Source: Pedosphaera sp. (GTDB taxonomy: Bacteria > Verrucomicrobiota > Verrucomicrobiia > Limisphaerales > UBA9464). From it: a DNA stretch of 6,046 bases. The notes beneath the pieces are model-generated. The model was not told the origin of the DNA and did not search any database. It saw only the letters and a list, made by a program, of their open reading frames with translations. The DNA is taken from NCBI GenBank assembly GCA_009695405.1, contig SIAZ01000215.1, forward strand, positions 1 through 6,046. The letters are read 5' to 3'. Shown here one piece after another: positions 1 to 5,106 of this stretch. Position 1 is the stretch's first letter; each line of letters begins with the position of its first letter. The translations under genes were made by a program, and so were the position numbers.

Positions 1-88
1 TTGAGAGTTCCGAGCTTTTGAATTCAGTGATTAGCAGTTGGATTTCAGCAAGACCACGCCGCTTCCGAGACGGTTTAATTGAGTTCAT
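1..88 (-). CDS. Partial IS66-type accessory transposition protein (TnpA/OrfA-like), N-terminus only
   Basis: Only the first 29 codons are visible, from an ATG at 88-86 to the left edge. The peptide begins MNSIKPSRKRRGLAEIQLLI and continues with a short helix resembling the start of the helix-turn-helix accessory protein encoded first in IS66 elements (pattern RRxLxExxxLIxEFxxSxLS). An in-frame TAG lies three codons upstream of the ATG, so this is the only reasonable start. No clear Shine-Dalgarno sequence is seen. In IS66 elements this protein is encoded upstream of tnpB and the large DDE transposase tnpC, which here would lie further left. The identification is by motif memory and by position just inside the IS tip. 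Confidence 0.65.
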   Translation of the reverse strand, partial: MNSIKPSRKRRGLAEIQLLITEFKSSELS

Positions 89-148
89 TCGCTCAGGCTA
101 AACCCAAGGAAGGCGAATTGGGAACCATGGGGTTCGGCGTACGCTTAC
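1..148 (-). mobile_element. Terminal part of an IS66-family insertion sequence, running off the left edge
   Basis: Read on the minus strand, the element begins at 148 with GTAAGCGTACGC, which matches the GTAAGCG-type terminal inverted repeat of IS66-family elements. About 60 bp inward, at 88, starts an ORF that looks like the first accessory protein of that family. The end falls inside a LamG-domain gene and supplies 18 foreign codons and a stop to it. IS66 elements usually create 8-bp target duplications; the candidate copy here is 149-156 (ATTTGAAC), but the other side lies outside the window. Family assignment rests on the tip sequence plus the ORF; the rest of the element cannot be seen. 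Confidence 0.75.
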
Positions 149-485
149 ATTTGAACCAACCCGCAATGGAAACGCTGGAGCCCGCAAAGGCCATATCATC
201 AGGCGCACCACCGGCCACTTCGATGAATTGATCAATTCCATTCAACTCGATTGCCTGTCCAAAGCCGTCTTTACCGGCGACGAACTTAACCGCAGACGCG
301 CCCTTTTGTTCGCCATCGAAACGATTGGCTGTGGAATCGGCAAAATTGCCATCGAAGGTCCAGTAGGCTTTGAGTCCAGATTGGAAGTTTGGCGCCTGTG
401 CTTGGGCGTTAATTTCGCCAAGGAGCGGCACCGCCGCCAAACCGACCATCACGGGTTTCACCCATGTCTTCAGAAGTATTCGCAT
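149..485 (-). pseudogene. LamG/concanavalin A-like secreted protein, 3' end lost to the IS66 insertion
   Basis: Codons 1-112 of a secreted LamG-fold protein. Residues 1-30 form a Sec signal peptide: basic RILLKTWVK, a hydrophobic stretch VMVGLAAVPLL, and a likely cleavage after AQAQA. From about residue 37 the LamG pattern is clear: LKAYWTFDGNFADST, GKDGFGQAIELNG, FIEVAG, and SVSIAGWFK at the end. Such domains bind or process carbohydrate and are abundant in secreted proteins of Verrucomicrobia and Planctomycetes; what followed this one is unknown. Native sequence stops at K112. From codon 113 the frame runs into the IS66 tip and ends after 18 IS-derived codons at a TGA (95-93). The expected second half of the LamG sandwich is absent from the window. 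The ATG at 485 is chosen because the signal peptide follows it directly; no strong ribosome site is present. Confidence 0.85.
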
Positions 486-621
486 ATGGTATTTAGTATT
501 TTTGAGTACTGACTTGTTCCAAACACAAAAGAAAAATCAAAAGTCCACGCGGGCGTCTTGTTAGATTTTAACTAGGTAGTTTTGGAAAGGAGAAGCTTTT
601 GAAAATTAACATTTGAATATA

Positions 622-652
622 ACAATTTTCTTATTTTTCCGTTGAAAATTGT
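622..652. repeat. 9-bp perfect inverted repeat in the AT-rich region upstream of the LamG gene
   Basis: ACAATTTTC (622-630) and GAAAATTGT (644-652) are perfect reverse complements separated by 13 bp. The site lies about 140 bp upstream of the LamG start in AT-rich DNA. It could be an operator or a chance palindrome in low-complexity sequence; nothing here decides between them. Confidence 0.4.
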
Positions 653-824
653 CGCAGAAAATATTTTCAATCAATCGATTACAGAGAATCTGACCAGTCC
701 ATGGAGAATAAATACTCCCCGTCAGCAACCGCCGCAAAAAGAGCAAATTCGACTCTGCTCAATTAAGCCTCCACCCTGCTCGGCGTGCCGTTTCAGAGCA
801 AAATAGCTCCCGCCCGAGGAAATC

Positions 825-1022
825 ATGGTACATTGGAGAAGAATCGGACCCGACGAGTTAGTCTTGCCCTTTGATTCTCGGCTAGATGAGCGAGAACGGT
901 TGATGCAGTCTTCAGCTAGAACTTTGGCTCAAGACGCTTTGAGGTTCTCTGCATCTGCCGAAACTGCAAATCAACCTGTCCCTTCGGTCAGCATGGGTCG
1001 GTTCCGATTTTACGAGTGGTGA
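825..1022 (+). CDS. Possible small hypothetical protein (65 aa)
   Basis: A 65-codon ORF starting with ATG, preceded by GAGGA at 816-820 (4-nt spacing), one of the better Shine-Dalgarno-like sites in the window. The product starts MVHWRRIGPDELVLPF, is charged and soluble in its first half (RLDERERLMQ), has no signal peptide or membrane segment, and ends with GRFRFYEW. I do not recognise it. Codon use is neutral and the ORF lies alone in an otherwise empty 930-bp stretch, so it may be spurious or a remnant. The upstream site is the only positive evidence for translation. Confidence 0.22.
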   Translation: MVHWRRIGPDELVLPFDSRLDERERLMQSSARTLAQDALRFSASAETANQPVPSVSMGRFRFYEW

Positions 1023-1419
1023 ACGGATAAAATGAGAGAGGCAAAAATATCAAGGGGCGATTAGGTGGCCGTGGTTTTCGTATAATTCCAAGACATCAAC
1101 ATCACCGCCTGAGCGTTGACCATTCGCAGCGTCATCGGCTCAAACGACTCCACTCAATCCGCTCTGAATATCGGGTCACGCTCATGAACAGATCAAGGTT
1201 CCAGAGATTTAATTTTTAAGCTTCCCTCCGATTCGGACAAAAAGGTATTGTCTTCCTTGAGTCTAGGCCTAGGGAGACCGGTTACGAAGATACCTCCATT
1301 TTCTGTTACTGAATGGGATTAACCGTTTTCGGTTTTAACCTTGGACCTACCAAGGCGTCACACAAGAGGCAAATCGGAATTTTAAAAACCGAGCGAAAAG
1401 CCCAGTAAAAGCGAGTCGC

Positions 1420-1509
1420 GGAAGGGTGGCTGAGTGGTTGAAGGCACCTGACTCGAAATCAGACGTAGTCGCAAGGCTACCGTGGGTTCAAATCCCACCC
1501 CTTCCGCCA
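1420..1509 (+). tRNA. tRNA-Ser (anticodon CGA), with encoded CCA
   Basis: A full class II tRNA cloverleaf. The acceptor stem is GGAAGGG (1420-1426) with CCCTTCC (1499-1505), followed by discriminator G1506 and encoded CCA (1507-1509). The D arm has TGAGTGGTTGAAGGC. The anticodon loop CT-CGA-AA places CGA at 1454-1456, reading UCG serine codons. The anticodon stem has a C-A mismatch at its outer pair. The long variable arm typical of tRNA-Ser is GTAGTC-GCAA-GGCTAC, a 6-bp stem (one U-G pair) capped by a GNRA tetraloop. The T arm is GTGGG-TTCAAAT-CCCAC. All elements look functional. It stands alone, with integron-type sequence starting about 300 bp downstream. Confidence 0.97.
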
Positions 1510-1528
1510 TCAATTCATTGGGCTTTAA

Positions 1529-1552
1529 GGTTGTTTTTCAAAGAAAACAACC
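1529..1552 (+). terminator. Hairpin just after the tRNA, possible terminator or processing structure
   Basis: GGTTGTTTT (1529-1537) and AAAACAACC (1544-1552) form a perfect 9-bp stem with a 6-nt loop, starting 20 nt after the tRNA CCA. The stem is AT-rich and no T-run follows it on the plus strand, so it is a poor intrinsic terminator. Its position fits a tRNA transcript end. Confidence 0.35.
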
Positions 1553-1811
1553 AGCACACTAAAAACTGACATTTGTTTTCTATTTGCACTTTTTGCAGAG
1601 CTTTTGTGGTTTCTCTTTTTCAAGTTGTCGCTGGAAAGCGTACTGTCGGAGAAGAATGGGGCCGAGGCCACGATTTGAGACGATGAAGAATAAAAATTTC
1701 TTTTCATCGGGAGAGGCCTACCTCGATTTTCGTTCCTGCGACCAGAACCTCTCATGCCATCTATCAAGAACAAGAAGTGGAATGGGGTGCTCAAGGGTGC
1801 GTTGGAAAGAA
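1553..1811. other. Non-coding stretch between the tRNA and the cassette region
   Basis: No gene is supported here. A minus-strand open frame covers most of it (1911 to 1525), but its product is low-complexity, rich in serine and lysine, and resembles nothing I know; it also crosses the cassette boundary. No integron integrase is present on either strand, which matters because an attI site would normally sit beside intI. Confidence 0.6.
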
Positions 1812-1855
1812 TTAGGCTGCGTTTAGGCGGAATAAACAACGTTAGGCGTCCATGA
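1754..1855 (+). CDS. Possible 33-aa leader-like ORF ending on the cassette ORF start
   Basis: The ORF runs from ATG 1754 to TGA 1853-1855. That TGA overlaps the cassette ORF's ATG (1852-1854) as ATGA. The product is basic: MPSIKNKKWNG, then LKGALERIRLRLGG, ending INNVRRP. It crosses the recombination point at 1841/1842. A short ORF inside attI that couples translation to the first cassette is known from class 1 integrons (ORF-11), so the layout is suggestive. Against it, no ribosome-binding site precedes the ATG, and 33 codons can be open by chance. Confidence 0.15.
   Translation: MPSIKNKKWNGVLKGALERIRLRLGGINNVRRP
1812..1847 (+). other. Putative attI-like site: three TTAGGC repeats ending in a GTTRRRY core
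   Basis: TTAGGC occurs at 1812-1817, 1823-1828 and 1842-1847; the last is part of the core GTTAGGC (1841-1847). The sequence before the core, TAAACAAC, resembles the end of class 1 attI (TAAAACAAA before GTTAGGC). No attC-type L' box (CGCTGAGCTT-like) precedes this core, unlike the core at 2221. The left boundary is therefore either attI or a secondary site that received a cassette. With no integrase visible, attI identity is an inference. Confidence 0.4.
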
Positions 1856-2221
1856 ACGTCTTTCTCGCAGCACTGAACTCCGTTGCGCCGCACTTTCGGG
1901 TGCGCGGTCACACGCTGCGTCTATCGCGGGGCCATCCCTTGGAGCGCGTCGAGATCAACTTGCGAGGGGTCGCGGCACACAAAACGCCGGGACCTGCGAC
2001 AGCTGAGTCTCCGCCGTTTTCGCGGACGCTGGGAGAGCTATACGATGCAGGGCTTTCGTTCGTCGGAAGTGTCAGCTTTGCTTGCTTTACTCACACGATG
2101 GGAGAGACAGAATCATCAGCGACATGAGCCCGACGCCTAACCATGCGCTGCAGCGAACCCGGCCATCGCGTCCAGGTTGCAGTCCAACGCCCTCGTGGGC
2201 CGGGTCGCTGAGCTTGAGTCG
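1842..2221 (+). mobile_element. Complete integron-type gene cassette (380 bp)
   Basis: The unit is bounded on both sides by G/TTRRRY recombination points: G1841/T1842 in GTTAGGC and G2221/T2222 in GTTAGAC. The decisive sign is that its 3' box GACGCCTAAC (2132-2141) is the exact reverse complement of its 5' end GTTAGGCGTC (1841-1850). The excised circle would therefore rebuild a perfectly paired R''/R' attC. The box beyond its 3' end (GTTAGAC, next cassette) has one mismatch, as expected when boxes belong to different cassettes. It holds one plausible ORF beginning 10 nt inside the 5' end, a usual cassette layout. Confidence 0.82.
1852..2127 (+). CDS. Cassette-borne hypothetical protein (91 aa)
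   Basis: The only ORF in this cassette that starts right behind the recombination point, as cassette ORFs usually do, and it stops 7 nt before the attC R'' box. The product begins MNVFLAALNSVAPHF, has a basic middle (HTLRLSRGHPLERVEINLRG), and ends GETESSAT. I recognise no domain; there is no strong signal peptide, membrane helix or cysteine motif. The start has no separate Shine-Dalgarno sequence; AGGCG inside the R' box lies 3 nt upstream, too close to be convincing. A second, arginine-rich frame (1883-2140) overlaps nearly all of it, so the true coding frame is uncertain. Function is unknown. Confidence 0.45.
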   Translation: MNVFLAALNSVAPHFRVRGHTLRLSRGHPLERVEINLRGVAAHKTPGPATAESPPFSRTLGELYDAGLSFVGSVSFACFTHTMGETESSAT

Positions 2222-2227
2222 TTAGAC
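2135..2227 (+). other. attC recombination site (59-base element)
   Basis: All four boxes are present. R'' is GCCTAAC (2135-2141, RYYYAAC) and R' is GTTAGAC (2221-2227, GTTRRRY). L'' GCTGCAGCGA (2147-2156) pairs with L' TCGCTGAGC (2205-2213), leaving G2150 unpaired as the extrahelical base that sets strand choice. The inner stem ACCCGGCC (2157-2164) pairs perfectly with GGCCGGGT (2198-2205; the two stems share T2205 as an alternative partner). The terminal loop is about 33 nt and contains a small GTTG/CAAC stem (2176-2188). Unpaired spacers lie between the R and L boxes. This is the architecture recognised as single-stranded DNA by integron integrases. Confidence 0.9.
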
Positions 2228-2510
2228 GGCATTCGCACACCACATGAAATTAAAAATCTTTCTTTCAGTCTTAGCGGGTTTTGTGCTGGGCGTTGTAGCC
2301 ATGTGGTTTGTCGTCCAGCAGACGACCATGAAGGTTTTCGCCAATCAGTATTTCGTCGGCGTAATGGACCAAGCCAACGTCGCTCTCCACATTCGAGCCG
2401 GGAAGCAGATGACGTTGCTCACAAATATCGAGGCTGAGTTGCCGAGCTATGTGTTGGCAGTTGACGAAGGATTCAGAGGACACGCTGGCTCGACGAACGC
2501 ACTTTGGGGC
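2222..2510 (+). mobile_element. 5' fragment of a second gene cassette, attC missing
   Basis: Begins at T2222 of GTTAGAC, the recombination point closing the previous cassette. Its ORF starts at 2244, 22 nt inside. The matching 3' box should read about GCCGTCTAAC; no such box with an L''/L' pair is found downstream. From about 2505-2528 the coding sequence changes to DUF1552, so the cassette's 3' part and its attC were lost in the event that made the fusion. The right limit given is approximate. Confidence 0.65.
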
Positions 2511-3477
2511 GCCGTATTGCATGGAGGGATCAGCGTGGATCAAGGGCTGGCAAATCATATCGGCCAAGACTCGATCCAACCCAGCATGGTCCTAGGCTGT
2601 GAACAACCCATTACTGGTTATCACGAGAGCAACTTCTCAATGGCCTATAGCTCACATATTACATGGCAAAACGCAGATTCGCCGGTGCCTATGGAAGTTT
2701 ATCCTTCTTTGGCTTTCGATAGCTTATTCGAGAATCGCGGCACACACCGCACCCAAAGTATTCTAGATCGAGTGAAAGACGATGCCTCAAGTCTGGGGAG
2801 GAAAATCAGCGGTCAGGACAAAGCCAAACTCGATGAATATCTGACCAGTGTCCGTGAAGTGGAAAAACGAATCGATCGAATGCGGGGCGACCAAGCCAAA
2901 GCTGAAAAAAAGCTCAAGGCAAGGGTCGGTCGGTCACCCTAATGAAACGCCCTGACAATGGTCTCCCCGAGGATATCCGAGACCACATGCGACTCATGTG
3001 TGATATCACCGCGATGGCTTTTCAGACAGACAAGACACGCGTGGTTTCGCTCCTTCTTTGCCGAGATCTTTCTGGCCTTTTTTATCCCTTCCTCGACGTC
3101 CGAAAGCCCATCATTCCGCCTCTCACGATGATCTTTCTGACGACTTCGAACGTATTGCCCGGTACTACTGTAGTCAGGTCGCTTACCTTGCCACACGACA
3201 CGAAGCCATGGCTGAGGGAGACGGCACAGTCCTTGATAATTCCTGCCTTCTGTTTCTTTCCAATATGTGGTCTGGCAACCGCCATGATAGTACCCGATTG
3301 CCCCTCCTCACGGTCGGAGGCTTGGCCGGAACTTTGAAGACAGGGCGGGTCCTCAACTACCTTGATAAGGGCGACGAAAACCGGAAGGAGTGCAGCTTGT
3401 ACTTATCGTTGATGGACCGGATGGGGGTGACACTCCCGCGCTTCGGTGATGCCGAGACGCGTTTGGAGGGCATCTAA
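2244..3477 (+). pseudogene. Chimera: cassette membrane protein N-terminus fused to a 5'-truncated, twice-frameshifted DUF1552 gene
   Basis: Residues 1 to about 88 look like an integron-cassette protein: a membrane anchor (KIFLSVLAGFVLGVVAMWFVV) and then a soluble part up to STNALW. From about residue 93 the same frame reads DUF1552: GGISVDQGLANHIGQD, FSMAYSSHITWQN, FDSLFENRG, SILDRVKDDASSL, KLDEYLTSVREVEKRI. The frame ends at TAA 2940-2942, but DUF1552 continues in the -1 frame (MKRPDNGLPEDIRDHMRLMC, TRVVSLLLCRDLSGLFYPFL). Near 3100-3109 it shifts again by -1 to HHSASHDD, GDGTVLDNS, MWSGNRH, and the C-terminal LYLSLMDRMGV with RFGD, ending at TAA 3475-3477. DUF1552 proteins are secreted, roughly 440 residues long, and found mainly in Planctomycetes, Verrucomicrobia and Myxococcota; their role is unknown. 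The native export signal and first 100 or so residues are gone. Probably non-functional, unless the shifts are bypassed or are assembly errors. Confidence 0.85.
2906..2912 (+). promoter_or_regulatory. A AAA AAG slippery heptamer at the first frame change of the DUF1552 remnant
   Basis: In the 2244 frame the codons are AAA (2907-2909) and AAG (2910-2912), preceded by A2906. This is the strongest class of bacterial -1 slippery site, as in dnaX. A -1 slip here joins the upstream DUF1552 frame to the downstream one, which is open through the ATG at 2942. A weak stem, AGGGT/ACCCT (2922-2926 with 2936-2940), starts 9 nt later. The simpler reading is loss of one A from an A8 run; the motif then allows partial rescue only by accident. 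Confidence 0.35.
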
Positions 3478-3500
3478 GGGAAAGAGCGTTCTTCTTGGGC

Positions 3501-3851
3501 CTAGCGGGCGATCCGTTGTTTCATCAAAGAATCTACAATTGTTGGAACAGCATTGCTTGGAATGGGGGCGGCATACTTTGAACGCATCTTCTCCACATTC
3601 GCTTCCCACGCCTTACGAGTAAGCTGAGGTTGAGTGGTCATATAATCTGGAGAATGACAGACCAAACAATGTTTGCGTAAAGGCGTCGAGGCTTCGTCTG
3701 CTGGCAATACAGGTTCTCCAACGGGCAATTGCCATGCGTCCTTCACAAACTGATTTCGAAGAGGTTCCGATGGAATGTCTCCAACACAGTGTGTGAGTGA
3801 AATCCAAGCAATCGATAGACCGATTTTGAATCCACTGACTTGGTATCTCAT
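3501..3851 (-). CDS. sorB: SorB-like monoheme cytochrome c subunit of sulfite dehydrogenase (116 aa)
   Basis: A small periplasmic class I-type cytochrome c. Residues 1-24 are a signal peptide (MRYQVSGFKIGLSIAWISLT, then HCVGD). Cys22 is not in a normal lipobox because His precedes it. The single heme site is CLVCH at 62-66; the following SPDYMTTQPQLTR and WEANVEKMRSKYAAPI match the C-terminal helix region of SorB proteins. Met71 and Met89 are the candidate distal heme ligands. The start is set at 3851: ATG there overlaps the sorA stop as ATGA, and the signal peptide begins at it. A longer in-frame start at 3908 would put 19 charged residues before the signal. The overlap implies translational coupling with sorA, so the two subunits are probably made together. 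It would take electrons from SorA and pass them to the respiratory chain. The gene ends 23 bp from the converging DUF1552 pseudogene. Confidence 0.85.
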   Translation of the reverse strand: MRYQVSGFKIGLSIAWISLTHCVGDIPSEPLRNQFVKDAWQLPVGEPVLPADEASTPLRKHCLVCHSPDYMTTQPQLTRKAWEANVEKMRSKYAAPIPSNAVPTIVDSLMKQRIAR

Positions 3852-5062
3852 ATCAGTTTTAAAGACGTTTTCTCGACGACATTGCGCATGTATCCGGCCG
3901 GATTCCAAAGCGGTTCTAGGGGTTGACTTTCACCCAGTCGATTCATCGCCCGGACCCGGACACTGCAAGAATTCGCACCCTTTGGACGCCAAGCTAAGGT
4001 CCATTCACGAAAGGCAAACCGACCGAAATCGCGCCCCAATTCGGCCCCACGCCAACTGCCTCCCTCATCCGTCGACACCAGCACCTCATGAATGCCGCTC
4101 CCACCGTCAAAGGCCATTCCGCGCAAGATGCTCTCTTGTCCAGACCGAATCGTTTGCCCCTCCAAATGACTTGTCAGAAAGGAACGAACGTTAAAACGCG
4201 AAATAGGAATCGTCCGCCCTGGCGGCGTTCCCGGTAACACATGGGCGCAGGGATCTTCAGGGATTCGATAGGCCGGACTCATCCAAAACCCTTTAAACTC
4301 CTCATCGACGACCCGGATTGAGTGCAAGTGTTTAACCCAATATGTGCCGTAATGACCGGGAAGCACCAGACGCAATGGAAATCCATTTAACCACGGCAAA
4401 GCCTCGCCATTCATTGCCCAAGCCAACAGGGCATCTGAATTCAGTGCCTGATCTAGTGACAAGGCTTTTACAAAATCAGGAATTCCCGCAAGCAACGGTC
4501 GATCCATTCCATCAAAAACCACTTGCTTTGCGCCCACAGAAAGTTCGGCAGCTTTTAAAAGATCGGCTAGACGTACCCCAGTCCAGCGTGCGCACCCCAT
4601 TGCTCCATGTCCCAATTGGCCTCCCGGTACTCGGGGTGTAAAATAGCCACGACTATTTCCAGAGCATTGGTTCACAGCGACTGTCTCTACCGTTTCAAAC
4701 CGAGCCTTTAATTCATCCAAGGAAAAGGTCAGTGATCGCAAAACCGAACCGGAAACAGTCAATCGAAAAACAGTCGTATCCAAGACCGAGGCAGGTGGCG
4801 GAGCACCACCCAAATGATAACGAACAAAAAAAGCGTCGTTAGGGGTCAGCAGGCTCTCGTTGAAAACAGAAAATGGCGTCTCAAGCTGGGGCGGTCGTGC
4901 CGTCAAACGAATTAGTGGCCGCTTTTGCGGATACTTTACCAGCAGTCGATGTCCATTCTCGAAGGGCAATTCTATCGTCTCTCCCATTGCCACACCGGTC
5001 ATACCGATCAATCCAGTCTGCAAGAACTGACGGCGATCCAAAGTGGGGTAATGATGAACCAT
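3848..5062 (-). CDS. sorA: SorA-like sulfite oxidase-family molybdenum enzyme, Tat-exported (404 aa)
   Basis: Catalytic subunit of a sulfite:cytochrome c oxidoreductase. Residues 9-27 carry a twin-arginine signal (DRRQFLQTG, then a short hydrophobic LIGMTGVAMG), so it should be exported folded with its molybdopterin cofactor. The oxidoreductase molybdopterin domain spans about 65-255: FFVRYH (R81, H83, the conserved Arg-x-His pair), VNQCSGNSRG with Cys133 as the molybdenum ligand, the GARWTG-type segment reading GAMGCARWTGVRL, and GFPLRLVLPGHYGTYWVKHL. The dimerisation domain follows at about 285-395 (EVLVSTDEGGSW, FREWTLAWRP, WNPAGYMRN). Length and domain order are normal for the family. One deviation is Cys157 in GAMGCARW, where relatives usually have Asn. 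The gene lies 44 bp behind the flavoprotein remnant and overlaps sorB by 4 bp. Sulfite as substrate is inferred from family and the sorB partner; other SorA-like enzymes may differ. Confidence 0.9.
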   Translation of the reverse strand: MVHHYPTLDRRQFLQTGLIGMTGVAMGETIELPFENGHRLLVKYPQKRPLIRLTARPPQLETPFSVFNESLLTPNDAFFVRYHLGGAPPPASVLDTTVFRLTVSGSVLRSLTFSLDELKARFETVETVAVNQCSGNSRGYFTPRVPGGQLGHGAMGCARWTGVRLADLLKAAELSVGAKQVVFDGMDRPLLAGIPDFVKALSLDQALNSDALLAWAMNGEALPWLNGFPLRLVLPGHYGTYWVKHLHSIRVVDEEFKGFWMSPAYRIPEDPCAHVLPGTPPGRTIPISRFNVRSFLTSHLEGQTIRSGQESILRGMAFDGGSGIHEVLVSTDEGGSWRGAELGRDFGRFAFREWTLAWRPKGANSCSVRVRAMNRLGESQPLEPLWNPAGYMRNVVEKTSLKLI

Positions 5063-5106
5063 GAGTTGAGCCTAGGCCGAAATTAACAAATGGGAAGCCC
5101 TTGTAC

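Larger units (their letters stand above)
486..1419. other. Long intergenic stretch without a recognisable gene
   Basis: No open frame here resembles a known protein. The part nearest the LamG gene (about 580-680) is very AT-rich, as expected for its promoter region, but no clear -35/-10 pair stands out. Small features inside are a 9-bp inverted repeat (622-652), a 65-codon ORF with a purine-rich upstream site (825-1022), and short hairpins just before the tRNA: AACCG-TTTT-CGGTT at 1321-1334 and CCTTGG-ACCTA-CCAAGG at 1339-1355. Short open stretches on both strands around 1060-1200 have internal stops and no homology I recognise; they could be decayed coding sequence. Confidence 0.6.

Noticed and set aside
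1486..1509. tRNA-Ser 3' end as an attachment site of an integrative element
   Set aside because: I found no second copy of the tRNA 3' end in the window and no integrase gene, so nothing supports a tRNA-targeted island beyond position.
1525..1911. 128-codon minus-strand ORF overlapping the region after the tRNA
   Set aside because: The product is low-complexity (runs of Ser, Lys, Phe), spans the cassette boundary and part of the tRNA-proximal hairpin, and resembles no known protein.
1883..2140. Alternative 85-codon frame in the cassette (arginine-rich)
   Set aside because: It starts 42 nt inside the cassette and ends inside the attC R'' box. The 1852 frame starts right at the cassette end and stops before attC. 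It is kept as an open alternative but not annotated.
2271..2579. 102-codon minus-strand ORF opposite the chimera
   Set aside because: Antisense shadow of a recognisable plus-strand coding sequence, with no protein similarity of its own.
3852..3908. Longer start for the cytochrome gene at 3908
   Set aside because: It would add 19 charged residues before an evident signal peptide and deepen the overlap with sorA; the ATG at 3851 gives the classic ATGA overlap.
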